In this document: piece after piece, positions 44,724-58,400 of the stretch
How positions within the stretch are numbered: position 1 is the first letter of the stretch
Layout of the letters: each line of letters begins with the position of its first letter
From: Pezicula radicicola
Lineage: Eukaryota; Ascomycota; Leotiomycetes; Helotiales; Dermateaceae
Length of the DNA stretch: 64,000 bases
Reading direction: 5' to 3'
Assembly (NCBI GenBank): GCA_003008705.1
Contig: PDUO01000070.1
Coordinates: 127,206 to 191,205, forward strand
Position numbers and translations under genes: made by a program
Notes under the pieces: generated by a model
Seen by the model: only the letters and a program-made list of their open reading frames with translations
Database searches by the model: none
What the model was told of the DNA's origin: nothing

Positions 44724-46556
44724 ATGCCTTCCAAAATCCCTCAAATAAAGATTCCCAAGACAGATATCTGGAGCACGCTATTCGACCGGACTGAAAAGCC
44801 GTTCCCAGATAATCAGAGTAAGACGTCAGCATTTTCCTACTTCTGGATACAAATACTAAGAAAGAAGCAGTCATCTATCAATGCTCGACGACAAACCGGA
44901 ATTATACGTGGGCTCAACTCAAGAAAACTACAGAACAGATCGGTTCAGGTCTTAGAAACCACTGGTCTTGGAAGAAGGGAGATGTTTTGGCATTGTTCTC
45001 GGCGAATTGTATCGATACACCAGCTGTAACATGGGGCTGCCACTGGGCTGGAGGAGTTGTCTCGCCGGCAAATCCTGCATATACTGCTGGCGAACTTACT
45101 CACCATCTGAAGGATTGCGGTGCCAGAGTTCTTTTTACCCAGAAGGCTCTTCTTCCTACTGCTCTGAAAGCAACTGCTGCTGCGGGTATTGCAAAGGAAA
45201 ACATAGTCCTTATTGGAGAAGAGCGTGATGCAAGTGGCCAGTTTAAATATTTTACCGATATAATAGATGGCAAGCCGGCTGGGCAGAGGCCGGAAATAAT
45301 TCCGGACAAGGACCTTTCCTTCTTGGTGTATTCTTCTGGAACGACGGGACTTCCTAAGGGAGTTATGCTCACGCACGCTAATATTGTGTCAAATCTATTC
45401 ATGATCACCAGTTGCGAGGGAGAGTTTTTGAAGTGGAACAGAGATAAGGTTATGTCAGTGTTGCCATACTACCACATCTATGGTAAGGAATCTCACAAAT
45501 GCTGGTAACTGTAGTGCGCTCGCGGGGCTACAATGCTAACTCAAGTTACCACAGGACTCCAGATTCTCATGCACATGCCTGCTTACATCGGTGTCACAAC
45601 CATTGTTATGCCTCGTTTCAATCTCGAGTCTTTCTGTTCTCTCATCCAAGAACATCGCATGACATATGCCTATGTTGCACCACCCATCATCCTCCACTTA
45701 GCCAAATCCGACGTCGTTTCACAATACGACTTGTCATCGCTTAAGACCATCGTCTCTGGGGCAGCACCGCTGGCGAAAGATCTCATCTACGCGGTACATG
45801 AGAGACTCGGGATTGAAATCAAGCAAGCTTATGGACTAAGTGAAACAAGTCCAGCTACACATATTCAAGTAAGCCTCACTAAACGGCAGCCCTTCCCTTG
45901 CCCGACCCCCTTTCCTCTAGATCATTTCTAACTCAGAAGCATAGAAAAAATGGAACAGCGGCGTCGGGTCTGTCGGTCCAGCCCTCCCCAACCAGATAAT
46001 AAAATTCATGTCGGCAGACGAAACCGAAGTCGCAGCCGGAAAAGAAGGAGAAATCTGGGTCAAAGGTCCCAATATCTTCCTAGGCTACCATAACAATCCC
46101 TCCGCAACAGCCTCCTCCATAACACCCGATGGATACTTTAAAACAGGAGATATCGGCTATGAAGACGAGGATGGAAATTTGTTTATCACTGATCGGGTTA
46201 AGGAATTGATAAAATACAAAGGTTTTCAAGTAGCTCCGGCTGAACTTGAAGGTATTTTAGCTTCGAACGAGATTGTTAATGATGTTGCTGTTGTTGGAGT
46301 AATGGATGAAGCGAGTGCGACGGAGGTTCCATTGGCCTTCATTGTTGCTAAGCCGGGTGTGGAGAAGAGTAGGGAGAATGCGGAGAGTATTGTTAAGTGG
46401 TTAGATAGTAAGGTTGCTGGACATAAGAGGTTGAGGGGTGGTATAAAGTGGATTAATGAGATCCCTAAGAGTGCTAGTGGGAAGATTTTGAGGAGGGTTC
46501 TTAAGGATCTTTTGGTGGAGGAAAAGAAGAAGGAGGGTTTGAGGGCTAAGTTGTGA
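44724..46556 (+). CDS. 4-coumarate--CoA ligase-like acyl-CoA synthetase
   Basis: Exons 44724-44817, 44865-45482, 45555-45868 and 45945-46556; 545 residues, normal for the family. Adenylate-forming motifs are all present: YSSGTTGLPKGVMLTH (P-loop), PYYHIYG across intron 2, YGLSETSP, DGYFKTGDIGYEDEDGN, and RVKELIKYKGFQVAP, with the catalytic Lys in KSASGKILRR near the end. The protein ends AKL, a peroxisomal PTS1-type tripeptide. It should activate an aromatic or fatty carboxylic acid to its CoA ester via the adenylate, probably in peroxisomes. Fungal members feed beta-oxidation of phenylpropanoids or secondary pathways; the substrate cannot be told. Intron 1 must end at the AAAG (44864), not the earlier TAAG, to keep frame. 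Confidence 0.92.
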
Positions 46557-49500
46557 GGTTTGGTGGATTTTTGGATACCCCTTGGTTTATCTGCTTGAGT
46601 AAATGTCGTGTTGATGTTTGGGTGAGTGTACATACTGGGGTATAGTGTTTATAACGCCTCTCGATTGAGCGCCATTGAGTCTGTATAACCTCACCGAATA
46701 CTCTTCTCGATAACCTAAACTTTAATGTTCTACTCGTCGAAGATTGGGATGATGAAGTATAGCAATCTATTATGTTAGAATGATGCTAAATACTACTTAG
46801 ATCAAAAGACTATTGATCAGAAATTTTAGACTATAATAGAAGAGTGCCAAGTAACGATATGGAGATTGTAAAACAGTGAAGAACTGTTCGCTTCTTATAT
46901 TATAAACGTGTGATTATTGAAACCCAACAAAAAGATTATAGCTGCAATGCTAACAGCTTTTCTTACCTACTGATAAGTAAACCTATTCCTAGAGCCAATT
47001 TGCAGTTGAGTTCTAGTACTAGCAGAGTAGGGAAAACTGTATTGTTGATACAATACACCTATTGTCTTCAACTGATATACGTCTTTGCTACTTCTGTGAT
47101 CGTGTAATAGCTTGTGGCGATAAAACCATGGATCCGGAGAGTAGATTATTGGATCTTGGTATTGCGATATGTCTAGTTGAGAACCTATTCGCTATGGGGA
47201 GTATGGAGTGTCTTGAAGTGAAAAAGATCGAGGATTTTGTTCGAGTATAGAGCTTCCAGGTGAGGTGCACAAGGTGGAGGTGGGTTTGGAGTATAGCAGC
47301 CGTTGTCTGATTGACTTGAGATGATACTTAAACTGGTTATGATATTTCTTTTGTTGGTGTTGTCTGATAGATATGTTAGAGGGTAAAAAGTATCGACTTA
47401 AACTGATACGATTAAGATCTTGCAGATGTAGTAAATTCGAAAGTCTGACTCAGACTGCGGTGTCTCTTAACCAGAAAATAGTTTTGGCGTATATAACGAT
47501 GCTTGTTGTTTATGACAATGCTCTGAAAAGACCGTTTCAAAGAAAAGAAATTAGAAACAAGAAGTTGAGATGAACATAAACATCGGTGCATCTTTCGAAA
47601 AGTTCTATGGATTTTTCGACTGAAAATCTGTATTTGGTTGTATACTCAAAGGTCCTGGGATAGAGATACGAAGAAGTGTTGTACTGAGTAGACATCTCAA
47701 AGGTAAGACTAATTTGACCACGGAAGTAGCATGACCGAGGGTCAAAATTCACCAAAACAGACACCACTCACAATTGCGACCCTGTTGCCAAATATACCAG
47801 TATTGCCACTCAGTTCAGAAACCATGAATCTTGATTATATTCAGTTCATGCCACAGATGAGCCGACGGCATTATTCTGGCAGTCAATTTCTAAGCGGTTC
47901 CCATATATTTAGACTGTTTCTCCGATGTTATACAAGTCGTTTATGCATGATTCAGTACTCTCTCTCGTTTGTGTATATATACTCTCATTTTCCTACCTAT
48001 ATAGAAAACAAGCAACTATCCATTGACTTCCGATCCATATATTCGTCAATATTTTCTCCCATTTAGCAACAGACCCAAAAAAACAATATTAAACCTCACT
48101 ATCAAGAAGGCCCGAGTCTTGAGCCCTAATACATCCCTCGATATCTATAGCCGAACATTACCAAACCTTCTACCTTCTTGAAATTAATTATCTTGCAGAC
48201 CGTTGGGCTGGGTTTGTGTTGTGATTCGTCGCGCCATTGTGGCCCAATTGAAAAGAGTTAATATGGAAGTAAGTCTTTTATTGGCTGCGCTGGTGGTGTT
48301 ATTGAGTTCTAGCATGTTGACAAACTGACAACTATTCGACCTGCATGCAGTGATCTACGGCATGCATGAAGTTTGCAGGAGTGTTGCAGTAGAACTATAT
48401 GTACTGTATGCAGGGTGTAGTTCGTGGAGATGGATACGTTTTTGTGTCTAAGAGGAAGCGCTGTGAATACTTTTGCTTCTAGCAACACAGAACTGGCAAT
48501 ACTCTAAACTTTGGTTTACATGGTCTTTCGAATTGGACTTTGCGAATTGCATTGTGGAAAATTACAGCCTCGTCAGTTTCTTTTGGCTAGCAAAGGATGG
48601 CACTTAACCATTAGAGAGGCAAACATAAACTCCTGTGAGATGCAATAAGAAGAGTTTGCAGATATCTTGCCATTTCTTCCGATTTGCCAAATCTACGTTA
48701 CGGTTGTATTATCTCTGTGCTTTATAATACCCGTTGATGACAATATTGGTTCGTGGGTTTAGCCACTTCCCAGAAATAGAATGCTAGGGACAACGCACCG
48801 AGCCTGCGAGTTGAGAGAAGCCACGAACTCAACATTCACTGAGATTTTCCTCATGGAAGTTTCTCCGTTTCCGTCAATAGAAGAACTTACAACTTCAACT
48901 GATGTGCTCATAGGCTCTACGGTTAGATGATCCGAAAATGTTCTGTTTCTTCAACAGCATCCAAACGCCACAGAATTTACTTTCTGTGCGGCGCAGAAGT
49001 CTAACGAGGAAGATATCCGTTGTAGATTATTGATGATAGGCTATGGCAAAGCAACGAAGATGCCAAGAGATGTAAATGATTCCAAGATGTTAGGTGGTGT
49101 GACAGCCACAGATAGACACCGACATACTTTGGAAGGACGTGATTGTTGTTGCGAACAAACGAAGTGAAAATGAGGTGGTAATCAGATGAAAATCCTTGAA
49201 CGAAAAGTAAAGCTAACCTAGGTTCTGAGCGCACTAGAGCGCGTGAGAATCGGTGACATATCCTCCGTATTTCCTAATTGGGATGGAACGTTTTCTCGAA
49301 GGTCATGCAAGAATTTCGAAGTCCATCGACCATCCCTGTATGCGATGCCTGACTTGCATCTTCGATAGTGTTTTAATCTAATCGGTGGAAGTTTATTTGC
49401 CGAGGAACTCATGGTTCTCCGTGTCGTCGGGATGCTCGATCTAAGCCTAGAACGTAGACGAGGTACATGGTGCGGCTACCATTGTACGACCCCCACAACG

Positions 49501-49867
49501 TGACTTGAGGAAATCTTGGGGACTTGCGGGGAAGCATTGGCAAGCTTATCTGCAATTGGCATACGACTGTGCCCCTGTCAGTCTGCCTTCCCTATTGCGA
49601 TTTGTTTGTTTCGGGCCGCTTACCCTACAACAAGACCTGATGCTGGTCGGCTATGGACGTCGATTTTCTTTGCGTGAAATTGATGAGTAGAGAGGCCAGG
49701 ATTGCTATATGGAGGGGAGGGGTATAAGGACCTTTGTTCTTTCTCCATGCGATATTCTTCACTCTTCAGTCAGCTTCTCTACAAGTCTTCTCCAGCAAGA
49801 CTTTGTTTTCCCGTTCGCGGCGACGTGAAATTGTATTGTTATCGAGAATCGAGTCGTAGTGGCAACC
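46557..49867. other. 3.3-kb intergenic region, no supported gene
   Basis: Mostly stop-rich sequence. Open frames such as 47731-48066 and 49505-49690 lack recognisable features. The last 200 bases are the promoter of the sugar transporter. Confidence 0.5.
49713..49728 (+). promoter_or_regulatory. two STRE-like AGGGG boxes and TATA box
   Basis: AGGGG at 49713-49717 and again at 49718-49722 abut TATAAG at 49723-49728, about 140 bases before the transporter ATG. AGGGG is the stress-response element core bound by Msn2/4-type factors in yeast; a role here is inferred. Confidence 0.4.
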
Positions 49868-51647
49868 ATGTCAGAAGAAAAGACCCACGGCGTTCAGCAG
49901 GTGCTGTCCCCTGAGCCAGTATGTATATTATTGAAGAATTTGTCGAAACAGAAGCTGATATTATTCTCAGGAAGTTGAGAAAGATCACGTTAATACCATT
50001 ATCGTCACTGGCAATGAGGCTTTCCAACAGGCTCTCCTCAAGGAGCCACCGAAACCACGAAGTGGAATTTCAATCTACTTGTACTGCTGCTGCATTGTTG
50101 GGTTTTTCTGCTCGACTATGGTAGGTACTTACGAATTTACGAAGCGTGTAGATTATTAACTTTGTGGTTCTCATAGAACGGCTACGATGGATCCCTTCTT
50201 AATTCGTTGCTTGAGAGTAAGGATTTCCTTGCCGAGTATCACGGTGCTACTTCTGGTATCTGGCCGGGTATTGTCACCAATATGTACACCATCGGAGGAG
50301 TCTGTGCTCTTCCATTTATTGGCCCTGCTATTGACACTTGGGGTCGTCGTGCTGGTATGTTCATTGGATCAGTTGCTGTTGTTGTCGGTACGGTCATCAT
50401 GGGAACTGCTGTCAAGCACTCGAGTATTGGACAGTTCGAAGCTGGTCGCTTTTTTGTGGGATATGGTGTCACGATTGCTTGCGCTGCTGGACCCATGTAT
50501 GTCGTCGAGGTTTCTCACCCAGCGTACCGCGGAATCGTTGGTGCTTTCTATAATACCTGGTGGTTCACCGGTTCCATCCTTTCCAGTGGTGTTACTCGCG
50601 GCACACAAAACCTTCCAGGTCATTCATCTTGGATGACGACTCTGTGGTTCCAACTTCTATTCCCTAGTTTGGTCTGCATTGGTGCTTTCTTCCTTCCGGA
50701 GTCCCCAAGATGGCTCTACGTCAATGGCAAAGTCGACCAGGCAAAGTCAATGCTCGCCAGGTTTCACGGAGAGGGCAATCCTGATTCCGTCTGGGTATCA
50801 TTCCAACTCCAGGAATATGAGGAGTACCTTGAACTCGATGGCTCTGACAAGAGATGGTGGGATTATCGTGCGCTGTTCAAGAACCGCAACTCTTGGTACA
50901 GACTCTTCTGCAACTGCTCCGTTCAGGCTATGGGTCAAGAGGCTGGAAATTGTAAGTTTCCATGTATCGCATCAAATGATATTTACTGATAAAACGACAG
51001 CCGTTCTGTCTTACTTCCAAGCTGCAGCTTTTGCCACCGCAGGCATCACTGATGAAGCTACCCAACACGATCTGACACTCGGCAATGCCTGCCAACAATT
51101 CTTTTTCGCCATGATTGGAGCAACACTAGTTGACAGAATCGGTCGTCGTCCCCTCCTTTTGTTCTCCAATTTGGCATGTTGCTTGACTTGGCTCTGCATG
51201 TGTATCGCCGCCTCGATCTTCGCGCACTCAGGAAAGACCAACGTCGCAGCTGGAAACGCCACACTCGCTTTCCAGTTCATTTTCGGTGCCGTCTACTCCA
51301 TCGGCTTCACACCACTCCAAGCTTTGTACCCTGTCGAAGTCCTCTCCTTCGAGATGCGTGCCAAGGGAATGGCTTTCGGTTCTCTCGTAATGAATGTCGT
51401 CAGTATTTTCAATAACTACGTCTGGCCAGTTGTCCTAAAAAGAATTGCTTGGAAATCATTTATCATCTTCTGTGTCTGGTGCTTTGTCCAAGCAGGCATT
51501 ATCTACCGCTGGATCCCCGAGACCAAGAACCGTACCTTGGAAGAACTGGACATCATCTTTAACTCGAAGACCCCGGTGAAGACTTCGCTTCAGAAGAGGA
51601 AGATTGGCGTCACTGGTGCAGGTGATGTTGTAGAGTTTGATGAGTAA
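49868..51647 (+). CDS. MFS sugar transporter, lactose permease-like
   Basis: Exons 49868-49918, 49971-50120, 50177-50951 and 51001-51647; 540 residues. The sugar-porter family pattern is clear: TM1 with STMNGYDGSLLNSL, AIDTWGRRAGMFIG after TM2, GRFFVGYG, PESPRWLYVNGK after TM6, DRIGRRPLLL after TM8, and PETKNRTLEELDIIF after TM12. Twelve membrane segments fit. The sequence resembles the fungal lactose/galacturonate/hexose-type permeases more than the high-affinity hexose HXT group, so I only call it a sugar:H+ symporter of the plasma membrane. Upstream, the small first exon (17 codons) is supported by frame and GTATGT/TCAG signals. Confidence 0.92.
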
Positions 51648-52453
51648 ACGGATTGCTAGTGTATCGCGTGGCCTTAGAAATTTTGAGGTTATTGCTTTAC
51701 TGCGTAGATATTCTGTCATTATGTGTGGAAGTGTCTCGTAGCTATAAGGCAACGATGATGCTGAGGATTTGCTCTAAAGATATCGAGTTAACATAATACA
51801 ACGAAGCGTATTACTTTGGGCTCTGATTGTTGCTTACCACCTCCTTACTTGCCCGCTACGTCTAATTTACCTAAGCACTCTGAAAAGCGCTTCCTGTAAT
51901 GAACTAAAGATAAAAAGGAAAAGACCTAACGAGACTCGGTTAAGAAAGGGGGTAGTATCACGTGCCTTACATCTCGTCTCGGTTGCCTCCTTTAGGACTA
52001 GCTTTCGCCTGGCATGTTCAGCTGCGAAAGCTCTCAGAACTGTCCCCAACCATCAACAACGCCATCCCATTGCAACATTCTGCATCTTGATTCATCAACA
52101 GAGTCATAATTATTGCATTCTCCAATTGCAACCACACAATCGAAAAGCAAATGCGACAATTGCAGTTGGCGTGCAGATCTTGAGTCTGTCTTGGGATTGT
52201 GAGTCAGGCCGACGCGCTTCAAGTTGAAGCTTCCCGTTTCGAGCCAGGATACGGATAACAGTGGTGTAAGCTCTAGATTGCCAACAAGGAGTGATTTCAA
52301 CTCAAGTATACCTTGGAAGCCAGCCTCCACTTTCAGTTTCCATTTCTCAGTACTCTCTCATTACCTTTCGCTCTTTCCTTGCTATCACTACACTAAGTCA
52401 ACAGAGATTGAAACAAGCTATTGGCTGAAGTTTATCATCCATCAAAGACAATC
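51648..52453. other. intergenic, no supported gene
   Basis: 3' side of the sugar transporter and promoter of the ABC-F gene. A 98-codon minus frame (52034-52330) lies here but has no recognisable feature; it is not called. Confidence 0.5.
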
Positions 52454-55038
52454 ATGACCTCGACGATCGAAGAATCTGCAACGACTATTCTTTGCTCCTG
52501 CAAGCAGACACGATTTCATATCGACTCTCCAGTCTATCAAGAGGTGAGTTGAACATACATCAGATCAGTTATATATAAGTCACGTGACTAATAATATACT
52601 CTCCTCAGCTTGATATCGAAGGCCTCACTATCACTGTCACATCAGGTAGCGGAAAGTCTTCTGGAAAAGGCAAAGGGAAAGCGAAAGCCGAGGGTCTCGA
52701 GATTTTATCAAATGCAAATCTTAAACTCAAAGCAGGCACTCATTATGCGTTGATTGGGAGAAATGGGACTGGGAAATCAAGTTGGTGGCATTCCTTAACT
52801 CGAAATTACCAGGGATTCATGGTGTTGACGGTATGCATAAGCAATATTGAAAGCGGTCGCTGAAAAACTCATCCCTGGTATCCCAGTTGTAAGTTTCCAG
52901 TCCTCGGAGCAAATTTATACCTTCCGGATTCATTTACATATTCCACCTAAATCATATGTATCTACAACACGTAATTAACTTCGAATTTATTGCTATAGGG
53001 TACCAGGATATCTATCCTACAGCAAACTTCAACGCAAGATGAAAAAGCTACAGCCGAGGACGCAAACACAACTGGCTTGGAAGCACTGGCAATATCCAGC
53101 ACACAAAGTACAGTACTGGAAACCGTTATTGATAGAGCCACGTCAAGGAATGAGATACAACACGAGATTGATGGTAATTTTCTCTTGCATCCTTTTGAGC
53201 GCCCTATCTGATGGTATCCAAGTCTTGGCAAAGGCAGTCGATGGAAACGGTAATGCGTACGCACCTCTCCGTGCACTTCGCCAAGTTCACCATGAGAGGC
53301 TGAAGAAAGAACTTTTCGAAAAGGATAAGGAGGCGAGACTGCGAAGTGGAACTCGAGGCATGGCGGCTAGGAAGGCCTTAACTGCATTTGAGAAAATAGT
53401 AGCGGAATCAGCTGAGCGGTGAGATACTCAACATGGTTTGAAAGTAGGCATGCTAACTTTTGAAGTCTTTCTCAGGCTGACGATGAAATTGATGAGAATG
53501 TGTTGAAAGAAGAAACGCAGGCGGCAGCTGATCTTCTAGTCGAACTTCAATCTCAACTTGAACCGGCTAGGCTAGCTGACGTCGAGTCTAAAGCGCGCGG
53601 CATTCTCTCTGGCCTTGGTTTCCCTAAAGGCCATCTTGAGAAACCAGTTTCTAGTTTATCTGGTGGTTGGCGAATGAGAACAAACCTTGCAGGTGTTCTG
53701 CTCCAGCGAACAGATATTCTCATCCTTGATGAGCCCACCAACTTCCTTGATCTTCTCGGTATTATCTGGTTGCAGAAGTATCTGCTTAGCCTTCGTGAGA
53801 CGGGACCTAACCCACCGACTGTGATTCTGGTATCTCACGACCGTGACTTTATTAACACGGTATGTCAAGAACTTATGATACTCCGCGATCAAATCCTCAC
53901 ATACTTTCGCGGCGACTTGACGTCGTACGACTCCTCAATTCGAGAAAAGAAGCTATACCTTGGCAAAATGAGAGATGCCCAAGAAAAACAAAAAGCTCAC
54001 ATGCAGCAAACTATAGCTCAGAACATCAAGCAAGGAAAAGCAGCAGGCGATGAGAACAAACTCCGGCAAGCCAAATCACGTCAGAAGAAACTCGACAACC
54101 GTATGGGCATGGAGAAATCTGCGACCGGTGGAAGATTCAAATTAAATCGAGATCTTGTGGGATTCCACCTCTCCGCTAGAGCAGACATTGAGATTCCCGA
54201 GGACGAGAAGGGAGTCTCAGTGCTTCTGCCACCAGCACCGGACTTACGCTTCCCAGGTCCGTTGGTCTCTCTTGAGAAAGTGACGTTCACTTATCCAGCG
54301 CCAAAAAAGTCAAAGATCCCCGCTGCAATGGTGCTCCAAGATATCGATCTCACCATTCACACAGGCGATCGTGTTGGTATTGTTGGTCTAAACGGCTGCG
54401 GTAAATCAACACTCATAAAGCTTATAACCGATGCGACCAAACCCACGAAAGGAACTGTCACTCGTCATCCCCGACTAAGAATGGGCTACTACTCTCAACA
54501 CGCTGTCGAAGACTTGCAGATCCTCGGCCATGCTGAGCCCGAACTCACGGCCTTAGCTCTCCTAACAAAAGATGTGGAGGGCACCCTTAACGAAGGGGAG
54601 ATCCGCGGGCTCCTTGGTTCCCTAGGTCTTCCCGGTCGCACGGCCTCGGATGTCCCTCTTACAAAATTATCCGGAGGTCAACTAGTACGCTTAGCACTCG
54701 CAACGCTGCTCTGGAAGGAGCCCCAATTGCTAGTACTCGATGAAATCACCACGCATCTTGATTTCCACACCGTAACCGCTCTGGCTGATGCATTGAGTGG
54801 GTGGAATGGAGCTGTATTGGTTGTTAGTCACGATCGGTTTATGATTAGACGGGTTGTAGAAGGCGAGAAGGATGGGGAAGGAGAAAGTGAGGATGAGGAG
54901 GATGATGATGAGTTTGAGGAGTTGAGGAGGAGAAATGTGTATCTTTTAAAGGGGGGAGTGATGAAGGTTCTTGAGGGTGGGGTTGCGGAGTTTGAACGCA
55001 GTTTGGAGAAGAGGGTCGAGAAGCTTTTGGCTTCTTGA
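52454..55038 (+). CDS. ABC-F type ATPase, soluble twin-cassette
   Basis: Exons 52454-52543, 52609-52780, 52842-52888, 52999-53173, 53223-53418 and 53466-55038; 750 residues. Two ABC cassettes without membrane segments: first Walker A GRNGTGKST (80-88, completed across intron 2), signature LSGGWRMR and Walker B LILDEPTNFLD; second Walker A LNGCGKST, signature LSGGQLVRLAL and Walker B LLVLDEITTHLD. A charged linker between them, with QKAHMQQTIAQNIKQGK, matches the ABC-F inter-domain helix. ABC-F proteins act on ribosomes or translation factors (Gcn20/Arb1-type). The second Walker B has Ile-Thr-Thr where Pro-Thr-Asn is usual. The C-terminus has an acidic run (EDEEDDDEFEE). Introns 4 and 5 are non-obvious but each gives exact frame. 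Confidence 0.9.
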
Positions 55039-55416
55039 GTTTACTTCCTGCAAGTAACTATAAAGTTCTTCACCGCGGACAATCATACAAACTCTATACT
55101 TATTTGTACTGTCTTTACGCAGTGTAGAATCTAAAGAAATAATTTGTTCTTGAAAGCGAGAGTTCTGCGGCGTTGATATTGATCAATTAATACCCGTCGC
55201 TTGCCCAGTAGCATTTCCTCAGGCTGAATACACTGCTAGATAAGGCATTTAGAGATTTAAAGTTGTCAAAGCAAATATGAGTAGCACTCATCTCCTATAC
55301 TGTCTCTCCAAGCGTTATGTCTGCATGATGTTGGGTATATGATCTGCAACATCCTGACAGTTGGTAAAACGATGACCATTAAAAGATCCCTCGCCAAAGG
55401 CACACTAGCCTTGCCA
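55039..55416. other. convergent 3' region
   Basis: Between the 3' ends of the ABC-F gene and the MFS pseudogene; nothing supported. Confidence 0.5.
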
Positions 55417-58400
55417 TCATACCCAAGTCACGGCATATTTGCTCCTATGCCTCAGTTTATGTCCATACTTGTAAAAGACATACGGAATAGGAGTCATGAG
55501 AACACTAATACAGCCTAGAATAGTTAACGTCCAATGTGGACCTATATTCTTGTAAAACGGTGCTCCAACAATTGTCATCCCACCAGCTATCATATACCGG
55601 ATGAAAGTAACAAAAGTAAGAGCAGAGGCGGCATAGATCTCGTAGGAGTCGATTATATAACTATATGCTGTCATAAATATGCAGATAATTCCATATCCGA
55701 ATAGCACTAAGGCCATAATTGGTGACTAGATACTAATTTCAGTCTATAAAACAGTTAGTAGGAATCTAGGTTTATTCGATCGTTGTGGAAGAAGACTTAC
55801 GTAGTCGGTCCATCCCATCCAAAATAAAGAGATGGGAATAGCTGGTGCTCCTAACATTGCAAACCATAATCAGGTCTCAGGGACAAAGTCATTCTTTGCA
55901 AAACTTTCTTTCGTTGTCTTGTATACCCAAGGTACTAGGAAGCTGGCGAGTAAGACTCCAGTGAATATACTGGTAAAGATGACGTTCGTCAAGTCTTGAC
56001 TAATTCCATATACTCTTTGAAAGATATAAGGATATCCGTCTAGGAAAGTAAACAGCACAATGTAGAGTACCGTCAAGTATAAAGTCATAAACACCACAAT
56101 GGGCTCTAACGCCAGGAGCAATTCTCTAGTCAATGCAATCTTCAGTCGTGTCCATAGAGAAGTATGAATGATCTCCACCTCAGCTCTGAACCTGTCGTCG
56201 CCTGTCTCACGTCGAAGATGTTTCGCTTTCCACTTTAGCAGGAGAGGAGGGAATGTCTCAGGCTGAAAGTGCACGATCAAGCCAAATACAAGTGCTGAGA
56301 TAATAAGTATGATCCATTCTGCCCACCTCCAATTTCCAATATTTACAACATAACTGCCTATGACTTGCCCGAGAACAGGACCACCAAAGTCGGAGATAGC
56401 AATAACAGGGAAGGCAAAGGTCTTCTCGAGGGGGAACCACATATCCAAGATGGAGCCGCCACCACAAGTCAACGGCGTTGCGCGGAAGGCAAACGGAATG
56501 CAAACTGTGCTTCGATATTAGGTGCTAATGCAGAGGCCATGATGAAGATCATGAATATGATCATTGTTGAGATGTAAACATTGTTGCGCCCAAATGTTTC
56601 TGAAAACGGCCCCGCAAATACAGCACCGACAGCGTACGCGGCAAGATATAGACCTAGATTTCTGCATCATTAGATTCTATGAATTTTAGCGTACAGATTT
56701 GCACGTACCTATTGTCATTGACTCAACCACCTGCCTGTTACAACCTAACTTCCTCACCCCAAACCTTTCTCATACATCCTACCCCTACCTGTTATAACCT
56801 CACTTCTACAACACAGACACTCTACAATATGGCCGAGCCTCGAACCCCATAGGCCTCCGCCACACAGGCAGAGGCCGGCCCTCCAATCACGCCTATGAAG
56901 ATTTATAACTCTACCCAGTTCGACAAGGTAAGACGCCTACTATTCTAATTTTTAAGACTAGACTAACTCAGGACGTAGATCATAGTTGAACTTATCGACC
57001 TTGTCCACTAAGAGGAGGACTATATAGAACAGCGTGTTATTATCGATAATATATAGATTAAACTAAACGACGTTGCTAGGTTACTACCCGGAGACGCCCT
57101 CTAGTTAGACTCTACTAGTACCTAAACCTAAGGCGTTGATATCGTTGGCAATTTCATTAAACAACGCCGCAACCAGGCTATGGCCCTAGCCTTACAAAGT
57201 CTTACTATAGGCCTAACCGCGACCGTTGGCGTAGTCGAGCTCGAGATTACTAGGGATAAGTTCTATAGGTGTATCGCTAATAGTTAGTTCCTATTATTCG
57301 ACACTAATCGAACCACTGAGTTCTCCGACGTCAAAGCCGTAGAACTAACAAACGCCTTATTCTTAGACTTACTTACAGGCACCTGCCCTCGTAATCTTAC
57401 CCTTAGGCTTATCAAGGCCTAGCAGGAGTAGACTATCCCTAATCTACTAGCGGCAGAAATCTAAGCAACAATTATTTACCCCCTTACCCTAGTAGTCTTT
57501 GCAACAGCCCTTAAGTCGTTTAATGGCTTATATAGAATTATCCGTTAAGACAATCAATACCTATATACGTTCGATTATAATAATGTACTTATTAAATTCT
57601 TCTACTAGTACGAGTCGTTGACGAACAAGGTTAACAGCCGCCCTAGTAACTTTGTCACCTAGCTCACAATGATTAAGAAGGTTGCTCTACATAAGAACAC
57701 TACGACTATAGTTATCGATTACTTCTACGAGCTCTCTGGATACATAGGTACTACTAGTAGGAACTACATCTAAGGATTGATTAGTAAGGGCCGGATCCTT
57801 GTTGACATCGTAGTCACGTTTAACAGCGGAATTATTGTCTTTATACCCCGTAATCTTTCTGATACGTTCGTCTTACCCCCTAGTCCTTAGACCCTGCCTA
57901 TACTAACCTACTCTAGCCTTACAACTATCGGACGTCGATAGGTTCTCTATAGACTTATAATCCTTGGTCAAGTCCTACCTAATGTCTGCGAGGTCTTCGA
58001 GATTGCGGACGAGGTCTTATACCAACCACTCATCCACGGCGATTAATACCCTATCCTATAAGCCTGTGTTTCTCGCGATGCCCTGTTGGTTGACCATTTT
58101 AGACAATTGCAACTAGACCTGAATAGTGGGGAGGAAGGCGTCGAGGAGCGTAGTGGTGGTGAAGGCAGAGATGGTGTCATAAATGTTTAGGGTCTAGGAG
58201 GTAGAATATCCATTTTACTAGCAGTTTCGCTAACTCCAAAGTCAGCAGCCGCCTGCCTGTGGCAGAATAGCAGCATCTACAGAAGACGCAGCTCCCACCA
58301 CGAACGAAATACTTGAGACAATCAACGTTATCCAAATCCTGTAGGTTACGCTCCAGTTTCGGGGATTGAAAGGGTCACTCTCTCCTTCCCAATTCACCAC

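Noticed and set aside
56829..58190. A reassigned genetic code in which TAG and TAA mean Gln
   Set aside because: CAG and CAA still occur in the same frame, all other genes here use TAG/TAA as true stops, and RIP explains TAG/TAA without TGA.
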